A DNA stretch of 60,000 bases, from contig NC_088322.1 of the NCBI RefSeq assembly GCF_910592395.1, positions 10,599,431-10,659,430 on the forward strand. Reading direction: 5' to 3'. The first letter of the stretch is position 1; every line of letters begins with the position of its first letter. Below, one piece after another: positions 41,701-47,084 of the stretch. A model generated the notes under the pieces. The model saw only the letters and a program-made list of their open reading frames with translations. It was not told where the DNA came from and did no database searches. This DNA comes from Lineus longissimus (Eukaryota; Nemertea; Pilidiophora; Heteronemertea; Lineidae). The position numbers were made by a program, and so were the translations under genes.

Positions 41701-44700
41701 CATAAGTATGCCAAACTTGCAATTTCACAAAACCACAAAAAAACAAGTCGGACTATCAAACTACAACAAAACAGTCTGGCTTCAGAAAGAGTTAAAACTG
41801 AGTTGATAACTCAATCACAGATACCGCATGAATTATTGAAATACTGTTGTAGAGGCAGTGGTTACCATGACATGCATTACATAACACTCAGTAGTATTCA
41901 TACACATCGCCAAGCAGTGAAAACGGATAAATCCTTGAATACTAAACTGCACATGTGCATGGGTCTTCATGCAGCCACTGTCTTTCAAAAGATCATTCTC
42001 GTTACATGTAGGCGTCACAGCGCTTTCTGGGGAATCGCAGGCGAACGTTTTGAATGCCCAGCAGCTGTGTATAAGTGCGACAAGCATTCTTCTTTTCACT
42101 CATCCTGAGGAAGTCAGGGGGTGATGTTTGCTTTTCCGGCCCTACACACTAAAACTTACCCCCGAGCCATTTCCTCTATCTGGCTTTTGTACAAGGCGAA
42201 AAACAAAATGCACCAAAAAGAGCATCACAAGCATCCGATTCCAGGAATTTCATCAATGCTGTAGCAATGATATTTGGAATGGGTCAGCACTTTGGCAGCA
42301 ACATGACTAACGACCACAAAAAAACTGCTACATTTCTAGCCCTGCACTCAAATTTGAACACCGAACTTACCTGACGAATGAAACTGTTCGAACTGTCACT
42401 AAAACTTCCATCAGAGCGCTTGAACTTGCCCTTGCGTTTGGCTCCTTTTCCAGAGTTCGCCTGAAAAGAAACCAAAGGTAAGAAAGGGTTAAAGGTTTTC
42501 GTAGTCCCATTTTGTCTAACAAGGACTTCAGCGTTGATTTCCAAACATCCCCTGATCTGTGATTTCCCGTCTCTCTCACAAACAGGGTTCGATTAGAAAG
42601 GTATTCGAAATGATTTTGAAAAGGTACATGACTCCTGGTGCCATGGATTTATCAAAAGTCGGTTATATTGGTATGATTTTTTCTAATTTTGAGAAGTCCC
42701 CATCAGTTTTTGAATGCGAAACTACTACCAATGCCGAGGAGAGTAGATTGCTCGGTTTTATAGCCAGCTTCTTGTTCATCTCAGTTACAAAGCCTGCACA
42801 ATTCTTTATTCTTGAGAGATTTTTACGATGACCAAGCTGACCTGGAAATTAGAATAGGTGAAACTGTGACAGATCAGAGAGACAAAAACGAAACTGCACA
42901 AGGATGTGTAATGACTCTGGAAGCAAACGCATGACTAACAAATTATGACATAGGCCCTGCTCAAGCTAAATTAAATCACAGCACTGATATTAAAGGATCA
43001 GTCAGAGAGAAATTTTGTGTCTTGGCAACTAACTTTGTTACCTTGATATAATCTTGGCGCCCCTAGGTTTACCCAAGAAAACTAGACAGAGAAAATGAAA
43101 TATATACAGGTTTTTCAATACGTAATACCACAATGCAAAGCATAGTTTGAACCCCTGACCTTTTCGATAGGTGGGAGGATGTGTATGTTCTATACAATTA
43201 CACTGTAACAGCAATACAAAAGGGCAAAGTAGGCTGAATATCCCTGGGGCTACCATTGCAGTAGATATACCTACATTGTAGTACAAACTTCCCATGTAAA
43301 CCCTTTGAGCTTCACAAGCATTATATAATAGACAAATATTGAGGCTCTGATAGAGATGAGTAGGCTACTTTTGCGAGATTCGCATACAAACATTATTGAA
43401 ATATGAATACACTTATACTTATAGGCACAGGCTGAGTTTCACTCCCAGGGCGACCACAGCTACCTCTCTATCAAGAACACCCTCTGGCTGACAAATGCTG
43501 TTCTTAGAGAGGGAATGGCAACAACTAATATGTGACCAGAACTAGCGTCCTTGATAGAGAGGTTTTCCTTCTATAGAGAGGTGTCCGCTAAGGGAGGTTC
43601 CACTGCATATATACCTTCTATTCTGTAAATGCTCGAAGTTGGAATCAGTAATATCAACAAAAAAAACTTTAGATAGGGGCAGATTATTGTCCCTTTAATC
43701 GATACGCTCAAAAGGTACAAAGGTCAGCTTTCAGGCCTCTCATATCGGCCCTCACCATTTTTTACCTTTATATGCATTTATCATCAAAATTTTTGGTGTC
43801 TTCCAAAATTTCATGGTTAATTTCAAAGATTTTTTATGAATAAGGGAGGTGTGCGTCAGTGCAGCCCCCCCCCTTTGGGTCTGCATAAGTGCTTGTGTTT
43901 TTCTCGGTCCTAATTAAGCCAGTTTTCTCCGAAGGGGTCATTATCTTAGCGCCTGTGATACTGTATAATTATTCATCAGTGGAACATACTCGGACCACGA
44001 TATTCAGGCAGTTGATGGGTAGTGCCTGTACAAAAGGCCTATCATAAGAGTTTTATAGGACTTAGTAAACCGAAGTGTCTAAATTGCGTCTACACTTTCA
44101 CCCTCAACACAGCTTGTCTTGCAAACAACACTCCTCACGGCTAGCATCACATCATACGTGGCCAGCAGCTTTTAAATGATTATTCCATCAGAAATGGGTA
44201 TTTATTAATACAATGTAATAGGTTCAGGAATATATAAGTCATAGCATACATACACACTGAGCAATTACACCATATACATTATACAGGTACAGCAGTGTAT
44301 TTATACTAGATTACATACACTTCATGTACAACGCGTAATACAATGTATACCCTTATCACTAACTGGTCGTCTGGCTTCAGCATCAGCCTGAAGGGAAATC
44401 AATTTCCACCAGAAAGGATAGAAAAATGTGCAATAGTTTTGTATCGAATGGTATGATATGTTATCCGTTTAGATGAACGAGGAACGATTCCGTGAGAAAA
44501 TCTTGCAAACATAATTTAGATGACGTTTTCTGATGCATTTTCGCCGCCATCATTCATCATGTTCATTGGAGGAGAACTGCCATTTTGAATCGTACGTTTC
44601 GGGGAGGAATCTTGGTTTTGGGCGGAGTGGGCGGGGTCCTTGGACAGCAAGGGACATGCCAGGAATTTGGGAGTTGTACAGACGCAGGAGGGCCAGTGGA

Positions 44701-44778
44701 TCTTACCTGAGGCTGGCTAGGCATAGGGCCTATATCTGACTGTTCCAGATCTCGAAGTGAAGTAACGGGCCTAGCCAT
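2644..44778 (-). CDS. CACNB: Voltage-gated calcium channel beta subunit (Cav-beta), 5' part of gene, seven exons
   Basis: Spliced model on the minus strand: 44778-44707, 42460-42371, 12895-12779, 7210-7088, 6572-6436, 3146-3061, 2774-2644. The exons sum to 756 nt and stay in one frame across every junction (phases 0,0,0,0,2,1, then codon end). The product matches the Cav-beta family in order: a variable N-terminus with KRSDGS and SFIRQ, the GSADS..QPSSD segment, an SH3 domain ([39 protein letters not shown]), then a HOOK linker ending EKRKPFFKK. Family members bind the pore-forming alpha-1 subunit on the cytoplasmic side through a guanylate-kinase-like domain and control channel trafficking and gating. 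That domain is not in the window, so the gene continues past the left edge. The sequence fits an invertebrate single-copy type beta subunit better than any one vertebrate paralogue, but I cannot assign orthology more finely. Confidence 0.95.
2775..3060 (-). other. Cav-beta intron 6 (286 bp)
   Basis: Short intron between the two HOOK exons, GTCAGT to CTAG. It contains a short tandem repeat of a GGACCCGGTAAATA-type unit at about 2951-3025, starting some 35 bp inside the donor. Confidence 0.85.
2951..3025. repeat. Short tandem repeat GGACCCGGTAAATA-type
   Basis: About five degenerate copies of a 14-17-bp unit inside the 286-bp intron 6. Confidence 0.8.
3061..3146 (-). CDS. CACNB: Cav-beta exon 6, serine-rich HOOK exon
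   Basis: 86 nt (1 + 28 codons + 1), acceptor TTTTCCAG and donor GTCAGT. It encodes a low-complexity, serine/asparagine-rich peptide, [12 protein letters not shown] to SRGSTPPTP, corresponding to the vertebrate NSSSSLG..STPP exon of the HOOK linker. In vertebrates the HOOK region is alternatively spliced, affects inactivation and often contains phosphorylation sites. Here I see one such exon and found no mutually exclusive partner between 3146 and 6436. Confidence 0.95.
3147..6435 (-). other. Cav-beta intron 5 (3.3 kb)
   Basis: GTAAGT to TTTTCCAG. Apart from the unassigned plus-strand frame at 3473-3958 I see unique-looking AT-rich sequence and no alternative HOOK exon with fitting phase. Confidence 0.75.
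3473..3958 (+). other. Unassigned 161-codon ATG open frame in intron 5
   Basis: Plus-strand frame with a true ATG, opposite to the Cav-beta gene, in the intron between exons 5 and 6. It is lysine-rich with scattered cysteines (TCDKSHCN near residue 25) and a charged C-terminal half. No domain, signal peptide or splice structure is evident and I do not recognise it. A chance ORF or remnant of an inserted element is the simpler reading. Confidence 0.15.
6436..6572 (-). CDS. CACNB: Cav-beta exon 5, second half of SH3 domain
   Basis: 137 nt (45 codons plus 2 nt), acceptor TTTCAG and donor GTAAGT. It encodes [20 protein letters not shown], then [13 protein letters not shown] and a short tail [22 protein letters not shown] is near-invariant in Cav-beta and was the first sign of this gene. 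The phase-2 end is continued by the single first base of exon 6. An earlier GTAAAT at the GKS codons could act as a competing donor but would break the frame of the next exon. Confidence 0.98.
6573..7087 (-). other. Cav-beta intron 4 (515 bp) with dispersed-repeat fragment
   Basis: GTATGA to TTTCAG. Near 6658-6700 there is an AACAAGAGGCCCAATG..GGTGCTCAGCTGAG motif resembling a short interspersed repeat that I recall as common in lophotrochozoan genomes. Its outer limits cannot be set by eye. Confidence 0.6.
7088..7210 (-). CDS. CACNB: Cav-beta exon 4, first half of SH3 domain
   Basis: 41 codons, phase 0, acceptor TTTGCAG and donor GTATGA. It encodes [17 protein letters not shown], an acidic loop (DDDSPV), and VKDFLHIKE, the first beta strands of the SH3 fold. 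Lengths and strand motifs match the family exon for exon. As is known for this family, the SH3 domain packs against the guanylate-kinase-like domain and does not act as an ordinary proline-binding module. Confidence 0.98.
9376..9518. mobile_element. Foldback MITE-like element, about 140 bp
   Basis: Ends are imperfect inverted repeats of about 28 bp: GTAGACGCTGTGATGTTGGC on the left, and on the right the complement of GTAGACGCTGTTATGTTGGC. The interior is non-coding. Confidence 0.7.
12210..12540. repeat. Local triplication, about 130-bp unit
   Basis: Two full diverged copies sharing AGGGATAGGGCAGTAT and GGCAATCAATACCGC, plus a partial third (CCAATCAATACTGC) ending near 12540. Confidence 0.75.
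12779..12895 (-). CDS. CACNB: Cav-beta exon 3, GSADS..QPSSD to EKAR segment
   Basis: 39 codons, phase 0 at both ends; acceptor TTTTGCAG and donor GTAAGT are clear. It encodes [19 protein letters not shown] followed by a charged helix ending QLEKAR, a highly recognisable Cav-beta segment that forms the start of the SH3-proximal N-terminal region and its alpha helix. In other animals this is the first exon common to all N-terminal isoforms. Here it follows the longest intron (29.5 kb), which would suit several alternative promoters. A 22-bp minisatellite begins about 35 bp upstream of the acceptor. Confidence 0.97.
12930..13084. repeat. 22-bp minisatellite beside exon 3 acceptor, 7 copies
   Basis: Unit GAGAGAAACTTGGCAAGATT plus two T residues, seven times, some copies with ACATGACAA instead of ACTTGGCAA. 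In gene direction it ends about 35 bp before the exon 3 acceptor. It therefore lies where the branch point is expected. Confidence 0.95.
13575..13790 (-). mobile_element. tRNA-headed SINE, minus strand
   Basis: The head shows an A box TAGTCTAGTGG and a B box GGTTCGATCCC, then a body with CCTTCGAATGAGACTTAAAA, GGTTCCTTGTATCC and GGCAGGTTAAAGACCC. The head resembles a tRNA-Asp/Glu-type sequence. The body is shared in outline with the SINE at 39158-39358. Confidence 0.8.
14083..14240 (+). repeat. Dispersed copy of the array-related repeat (copy A)
   Basis: Shares the order GCACCAGACGCACGCC, CTTTGAAATTGAC, AATTTTG, CAGGAA, TGATGATCAATGCAGTGCA and AGCTCCCTCTTTTTCCGG with each unit of the array at 46381-58673. 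The outer ends are weakly inverted (GGGGCTGCA and TGCAAGCTCCC). Confidence 0.75.
14908..14915. promoter_or_regulatory. Perfect CRE palindrome TGACGTCA
   Basis: Full cAMP-response element, one of two 246 bp apart in intron 2 (the other at 15154-15161). An intronic promoter or enhancer role is inferred only. Confidence 0.25.
15154..15161. promoter_or_regulatory. Perfect CRE palindrome TGACGTCA
   Basis: Second full CRE palindrome; a CACGTCA half-site follows near 15287. About 1.2 kb downstream, in gene direction, of the candidate MKIVKQ exon. Confidence 0.25.
16376..16393 (-). CDS. Candidate alternative first micro-exon of Cav-beta (MKIVKQ)
   Basis: Six codons, ATG in the favourable context ACCATGA, then CAG and donor GTAAGA, phase 0. 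It would give a very short leader before GSADS. The small size means chance cannot be excluded. Two perfect cAMP-response-element palindromes lie about 1.2-1.5 kb downstream in gene direction (14908 and 15154). Confidence 0.25.
18617..18769 (-). CDS. Candidate 50-residue single-pass membrane microprotein, or orphan exon
   Basis: Minus-strand ORF, ATG at 18769 with G at -3 and G at +4, stop at 18617. It has an acidic N-terminal half ([16 protein letters not shown]), a hydrophobic segment ([17 protein letters not shown]) and a basic tail (YRRVL), a layout typical of small membrane proteins. Codons are richer in G/C at third positions than the surrounding intron. The same frame stays open upstream to about 18853 without another ATG, so it could also be a terminal exon entered by splicing. 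I do not recognise a family. It lies inside the 29.5-kb Cav-beta intron on the same strand. Confidence 0.3.
   Translation of the reverse strand: MVILNIDDEREKLDFLIEEYSFFFWLWNIIIVLALCGLQEISAVVYRRVL
19161..19331 (+). mobile_element. CAGTGGAACC MITE-like element (diverged copy)
   Basis: Starts AGTGGAACCTCCCCTC, contains ATCAGGACACC, and ends GTGTCCTTGATGGAGGGGTT. About 170 bp. Confidence 0.7.
20836..21045. repeat. Tandem duplication, about 110-bp unit, two copies
   Basis: Shared words ATTATGGACGA, CAGGGTRAGSTATTG and an internal AATACKGTG. Copies are moderately diverged. Confidence 0.65.
24346..24480 (+). repeat. Dispersed copy of the array-related repeat (copy B)
   Basis: GGGGCGCACCAGATGCACGCC, then CACCATGAAA, ATTTTAATGAGAAATGCAGT, TGCACACCCC and TTCTGGCTCTTGGTTCCGCC, collinear with the array unit. 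Confidence 0.7.
25885..26063 (+). mobile_element. CAGTGGAACC MITE-like element
   Basis: Starts AAGTGGAACCCATCTTAGTG, contains AATCAGGACACCTG and GTCAGTCCCAAGGG, and ends AGGGGTTCTGCT. No coding sequence. Confidence 0.75.
26527..26586 (-). CDS. Candidate alternative first exon of Cav-beta (starts [11 protein letters not shown])
   Basis: 20 codons from a double ATG with G at -3 to donor GTGAGT, phase 0. An in-frame TAG stands three codons before the ATG. The basic RKGAER start resembles the general character of Cav-beta leaders, without specific homology. Confidence 0.35.
26890..26964. mobile_element. Small foldback element (75 bp)
   Basis: TACTGTAAATTGTG at the left is the exact complement of CACAATTTACAGTA at the right. 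Confidence 0.7.
28350..28626. repeat. Tandem duplication, about 137-bp unit, two copies
   Basis: Copies share GATTCTGTTACTTTGAGAAC, GCGCTTTTCAATGGACAG and CCCAAAGCATTTCATAATCC with few changes, so the duplication is fairly recent. Confidence 0.9.
28919..28981 (-). CDS. Candidate alternative first exon of Cav-beta (starts [10 protein letters not shown])
   Basis: 21 codons from an ATG in weak context (T at -3) to donor GTATGT, phase 0. It ends in a serine-rich VDSSSSV. An overlapping upstream ATG gives a three-codon reading frame. The donor is strong at +1 to +6, but the exon has no recognisable homology. Confidence 0.3.
29695..29722. repeat. Short (GAGTGAGARC)n microsatellite
   Basis: About three imperfect ten-base copies. 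Confidence 0.6.
30984..31019 (-). CDS. Weak candidate alternative first exon ([12 protein letters not shown])
   Basis: 12 codons ending at donor GTGAGA, phase 0, with an in-frame TAG four codons upstream. ATG context is poor (C at -3). Listed for completeness with the other phase-0 candidates in intron 2. Confidence 0.15.
33917..34093 (+). mobile_element. CAGTGGAACC MITE-like element (best plus copy)
   Basis: Starts GCGGAACCTCCCTTAGCGGA and ends AATAGAGAGGTTCTACTGTA. The two ends are inverted repeats around CCTCTCTATTAAGGACA. It is a non-autonomous foldback-type element; the mobilising transposase is unknown. Confidence 0.85.
36128..36327. repeat. Tandem duplication, about 105-bp unit, two copies
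   Basis: Both copies contain AGTACATGTAGACT, then AAAGTGTG and ACAGTCATA, then AAGTAAATTCC and AGTGGG. Confidence 0.85.
36655..36830 (+). mobile_element. tRNA-headed SINE, plus strand
   Basis: Head with GCAGTTAGAGCAGTGCG and the B box GGTTCAACTCTC, then TCCTTGAGAAAGACACTTTT and CGTCTATAAATAGGTA, words I recall from marine-animal SINE bodies. No obvious target-site duplication. Confidence 0.7.
37958..37993 (-). CDS. Candidate alternative first exon of Cav-beta ([12 protein letters not shown])
   Basis: ATG with A at -3, 12 codons, then CAG and donor GTAAGC. Phase 0 would join directly to GSADS of exon 3. An in-frame TAA lies 12 codons upstream with no other ATG between. A short, basic, isoform-specific leader fits how other Cav-beta genes work, but a phase-0 ATG next to a random donor is expected about one time in four, so this needs transcript evidence. 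Confidence 0.4.
38602..39150 (-). other. Unassigned 182-codon open frame without an early ATG
   Basis: The longest open frame in the window. It is arginine- and serine-rich, and no ATG occurs until near its end. It begins next to the 3' end of the SINE at 39158-39358, and the frame is closed upstream by a TGA inside that SINE. A possible donor follows codons SK near 38890. I recognise no domain. It may be a chance frame in a locally G/C-richer stretch, or decayed coding sequence of a transposable element. Confidence 0.15.
39158..39358 (-). mobile_element. tRNA-headed SINE, minus strand (Met-type head)
   Basis: Head with an A box in GTGGTAAAGTGGTAAGAGCA, ACTCATAATC (a CAT anticodon position) and B box AGTTCGACTCTC. 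It is followed by CTCTTGAGCAAGGCACTTAA, TCCTTTGAATGAGACGTAAA and GGTTCCTTGTG. Confidence 0.85.
40797..41010. repeat. Perfect inverted repeat, two 104-bp arms, 6-nt loop
   Basis: Left arm 40797-40900, loop CGTCAC 40901-40906, right arm 40907-41010. I checked the arms base by base and found no mismatch. The ends read CATATGTGACCCGCTCTACC and its complement. No reading frame of note and no clear target-site duplication. It could be a very young foldback element, a hairpin-RNA locus or an assembly/read artefact. Confidence 0.95.
42371..42460 (-). CDS. CACNB: Cav-beta exon 2, basic KRSDGS segment
   Basis: 30 codons in phase 0, between acceptor TTTTCAG (next to 42460) and donor GTAAGT (next to 42371). 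It encodes a lysine/arginine-rich stretch, [16 protein letters not shown], ending NSFIRQ. This is the counterpart of the vertebrate CACNB2/CACNB4 segment with GKGARRK or KRSDGS and a terminal FVRQ or ILRQ directly before GSADS. The segment lies before the SH3 core and is absent from some vertebrate isoforms that start further downstream, so it may also be isoform-specific here. Confidence 0.93.
43453..43607 (-). mobile_element. CAGTGGAACC MITE-like element, minus orientation
   Basis: Reads in reverse as CAGTGGAACCTCCCTTAGCG to TTGATAGAGAGGT. Same family as 33917-34093. Confidence 0.85.
43773..43873 (-). repeat. Dispersed copy of the array-related repeat (copy C)
   Basis: On the minus strand: GGGCTGCACTGACGCACACC, TCTTTGAAATTAACCATGAA, ATTTTGGAAGACACC and ATTTTGATGATAAATGCAT. 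Collinear with the same segment of the array unit. Confidence 0.7.
44707..44778 (-). CDS. CACNB: Cav-beta probable first coding exon (24 codons)
   Basis: The ATG at 44778 opens [15 protein letters not shown] and the exon ends in CAG followed by the donor GTAAGA. Phase is 0, matching the phase-0 acceptor of the next exon. An in-frame TAG lies eight codons upstream with no other ATG between, which supports this start. The N-terminus of Cav-beta is variable and set by alternative first exons, so no conserved residues are expected here. Assignment rests on position about 2.2 kb upstream of exon 2, splice donor, phase and upstream stop. It would be wrong if transcripts begin at another exon to the right. 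Confidence 0.6.
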
Positions 44779-45163
44779 ATCGCATGAAAAAGCCACATTC
44801 CCTAACTATTGAATGCTGAAACTGACACTCATCTGTCGCAAGTTGTCATTGCGATAGTTCAAAATGAATAAAATCCTTCCTTGCGTCCAAAAAGGGATTC
44901 AAAACGGCTGACAGAATGCACAAGTTGACCTCGAGTTCCAAGTACAGATGGCTGCTGCTGAAACTAAATACCCGGATGACAGCTTTTAATTTGCCACTCC
45001 GCCAGATGGAGCCTGTTGCCAAAGCAACCGATTGATAGTATATGGTGAAGTTCTAAACTTGGTTACTTGGTCATAAACCCAATCATTCGTGTTAGGGCGT
45101 TGGGTATTGGTTTCTTACATAATATCATAGGAAAAACTAAAAAAGCATGAGAGACATTGGCTA
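44779..45163 (-). other. Presumed 5' UTR and promoter region of Cav-beta
   Basis: Sequence upstream of the probable first ATG. An RFX-type X-box palindrome stands at 45015-45028. No clear TATA box is seen, and no start site can be fixed by eye. The region ends at a foldback element at 45164. Confidence 0.4.
45015..45028. promoter_or_regulatory. RFX X-box-like palindrome
   Basis: GTTGCC-AA-AGCAAC fits the consensus GTNRCC N0-3 RGYAAC bound by RFX transcription factors. It lies about 237 bp upstream of the probable Cav-beta start codon. Spacing and symmetry are good; function is inferred. Confidence 0.4.
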
Positions 45164-45415
45164 ATATTTATAAAGACTAGTAAATGCTTTCACTACAGTT
45201 TTCTACAGAGATAGCTAGTGTTAATGTACATGAAGTTTGATACTTTTACTACAGTTTTTTCTACAGAGATGGCTAGTGTAAATGGTAATTCAGTGTAAAT
45301 GTACGTGAAGTTTAATGCTTTTACTACAGTTTTTTCTACAGAGTTGGCTAGTGTAAATGGTAATTCAGTGTAAATGTACATGAAGTAAAAGCATTTACTA
45401 GTCTTTTATAAATAT
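45164..45415. mobile_element. MITE-like element with internal tandem repeats
   Basis: Terminal inverted repeats of about 28 bp (ATATTTATAAAGACTAGTAA and onward to ATGCTTT) enclose about three copies of an 80-85-bp unit containing CTACAGAG and GCTAGTGTAAATG. The repeated open frame on the minus strand is a by-product. Confidence 0.8.
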
Positions 45416-45893
45416 CAGTCATGGTTCCAGATTTCGACGAAAGTCACGATTATAATAAAGGCCTCCCCTGGCTTATATATATATGCGTATATACATACAT
45501 ATATAGGTGGATTACTGAAGGCATTGTTCACACCAGATCAAGACATAGGCACAACCATGGCAAACAAAAAAAAACAAAGACAAAAACGCTCATATTCTGC
45601 GGGCAATACTGAAAATGAAACTTTTATTTGCAAGCAAAAATCACAAAGTATTATTACAATCATATACGGTATATGATACAGGTCTTTCGAGGTGCTGACC
45701 GTAACAACATCAACCTGAGATACAGGTTTTTGATACTCGTACATCGCATACAAAATATCGAGAGGCGGAGTATATCCAAAACAACTGATTATGTCAGGAT
45801 GTAGCAGCACCCGTGAGGGATCCGGAAGTCATCTTGACCAATAACCCAATAATTACTAGTTATTTTCCTCACTAAGAGGTCGCAGCATAGACG
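45416..45893. other. Interval between foldback element and satellite
   Basis: Contains a short TATATA/CATACATA-rich stretch at about 45475-45505 and otherwise unremarkable AT-rich sequence. No exon recognised. Confidence 0.6.
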
Positions 45894-46380
45894 ATTGTCA
45901 TTAACAATTTTGCAATATCAGTTGGAATACAATGTAAACTGATATTGCAAAATTGTTAATGACACATCACAACTGATAAGCCAGCGAGATGTCACAACCG
46001 ACACTCAGGAACTATCCCAACTGATACTGCAAAAGTCTCATCACAACTGGTGCCTTGGAGACATCACAACTGACATTAAGGAACTATCCCAACTGTTATT
46101 GCAAAATTTCTAATGACACATCACAACTGATAAGCCTGCGAGACGTCACAACCGACACTCAGGAACTATCCCAACTGATATTGCAAAATTGTTAACGCCA
46201 AATCACAACTGATAAGCCTCCAAGATGTCACAACTGACACTCGGGAACTGTCCCAACTGTCTCATCACAACTGGTGCCTTGGAGACATCACAACTGACAT
46301 TTAGGAACTATCCCAACTCGTGATATTGCAAAATTGTTAATGACACATCACAACTGATAAGCCTGCGAGATGTCACAACC
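45894..46380 (+). repeat. 157-bp satellite, left block
   Basis: About three higher-order copies of a unit built from two related halves. Half A carries CACAACTGATAAGCCTGCGA and half B carries CACAACTGGTGCCTTGGAGA; both continue with GGAACTATCCCAACTG and TATTGCAAAATTG. The block opens with a 28-bp inverted repeat (45896-45923 against 45936-45963), so its first few bases run in the opposite direction. It ends at ACAACC (46375-46380), where the 0.9-kb array begins. Confidence 0.9.
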
Positions 46381-46832
46381 ATGAACGTTTATCAGGTGCG
46401 GGTCAAAGGGAGTGCACCAGACCTACGCCCCCTAATTGATATAGAATCTTTGAAATTGACCATGACATTTTGACTTGAACTCGATTCCAAGAGAATCGAC
46501 TCGAATCTCAATTCAAATCTGCCATTGCTGGACATCATTGCCGCCAAAAACTATTTCTTTTGATCCTGTTGACCTCGCTTCTAAAAAAAATTTAAGAAAG
46601 CCATTCAAACATTGAAATCAACTGCGAACATGTTCTATTAAATCACCGAGCTATATTAATACGATATATTGAGAAAAATCTGTAGAACTATTGCATTATA
46701 CGATAACCTTGGAACTATTTGTCCCCAATTACTCTTCCGCCAGCGAGACCTAGTCACAATCATGGCGCGAAGCCTAAAAAACCTGTGAGGGCTCGTCTTC
46801 AGATTGCAGAAAATCTCCGGTCTGACAATAAA

Positions 46833-46917
46833 TCCCTGGTGGCTCAGCGGTTAGAGCGTTGCGCTATAGCTTCGGTCGGTGGTCACGGGTTCGAACCCCG
46901 GCGAATCTATTTTTTCG
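46833..46917 (+). ncRNA. tRNA-like Pol III module (first of 13 complete copies plus one truncated)
   Basis: A box TGGCTCAGCGG at 46840, B box GTTCGAACC at 46889, and a T6 run (T7 or more in most copies) within about 15 bp after the T arm. This is the layout of a self-contained type 2 Pol III gene. The D arm GCTC/GAGC and a T arm form. The anticodon stem is poor, the variable region is long, and the 5' flank TCCCTGG does not pair with CGAATCT, so it is not a canonical tRNA. The A and B boxes are kept in nearly all copies. Copy 4 (49582) is cut just before the B box. It could be a SINE head, a tRNA pseudogene or a small Pol III RNA. Confidence 0.5.
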
Positions 46918-47084
46918 CATTCTTAAGGAGTTTTCTTTCCATTTTTCATCCATGTGCGTTTATCAGGCGCGCAATCGAATTAGATTCGAACCCTGGCGAA
47001 TCTATTTTTTCGTTTTTTGAAAAAGGTATCTTTCCATTTTCCATCCATGAATGTTTATCAGGTGCGGGTCAAAGGGAGTGCACC
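46892..47084 (+). repeat. Internal 95-bp direct duplication within the array unit (shown in unit 1)
   Basis: CGAACCCCGGCGAATCTATT at 46892 recurs as CGAACCCTGGCGAATCTATT at 46987. Each is followed by a T run, CTTTCCATTTT, CATCCATG and CGTTTATCAGG or a close variant. The same pair occurs in every unit except where the 266-bp deletion removed it. The second copy carries a second B-box-like word (GATTCGAACC) without an A box. Confidence 0.85.

Larger units (their letters stand above)
12896..42370 (-). other. Cav-beta intron 2 (29.5 kb)
   Basis: GTAAGT to TTTTGCAG. This giant intron holds most of the listed MITEs, SINEs and local duplications, the 104-bp perfect inverted repeat, several poly-C/poly-G tracts (37084, 37795, 30186, 32439), and the candidate alternative first exons and microprotein listed separately. 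Between these I see no further coding exons on either strand. A compact CpG-rich stretch lies at about 22615-22750. Confidence 0.75.
42461..44706 (-). other. Cav-beta intron 1 (2.2 kb)
   Basis: GTAAGA to TTTTCAG, assuming 44707-44778 is the first coding exon. It contains an inverted-orientation MITE at 43453-43607 and a minus-strand copy of the dispersed repeat related to the satellite array at 43773-43873. Nothing else recognised. Confidence 0.6.
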
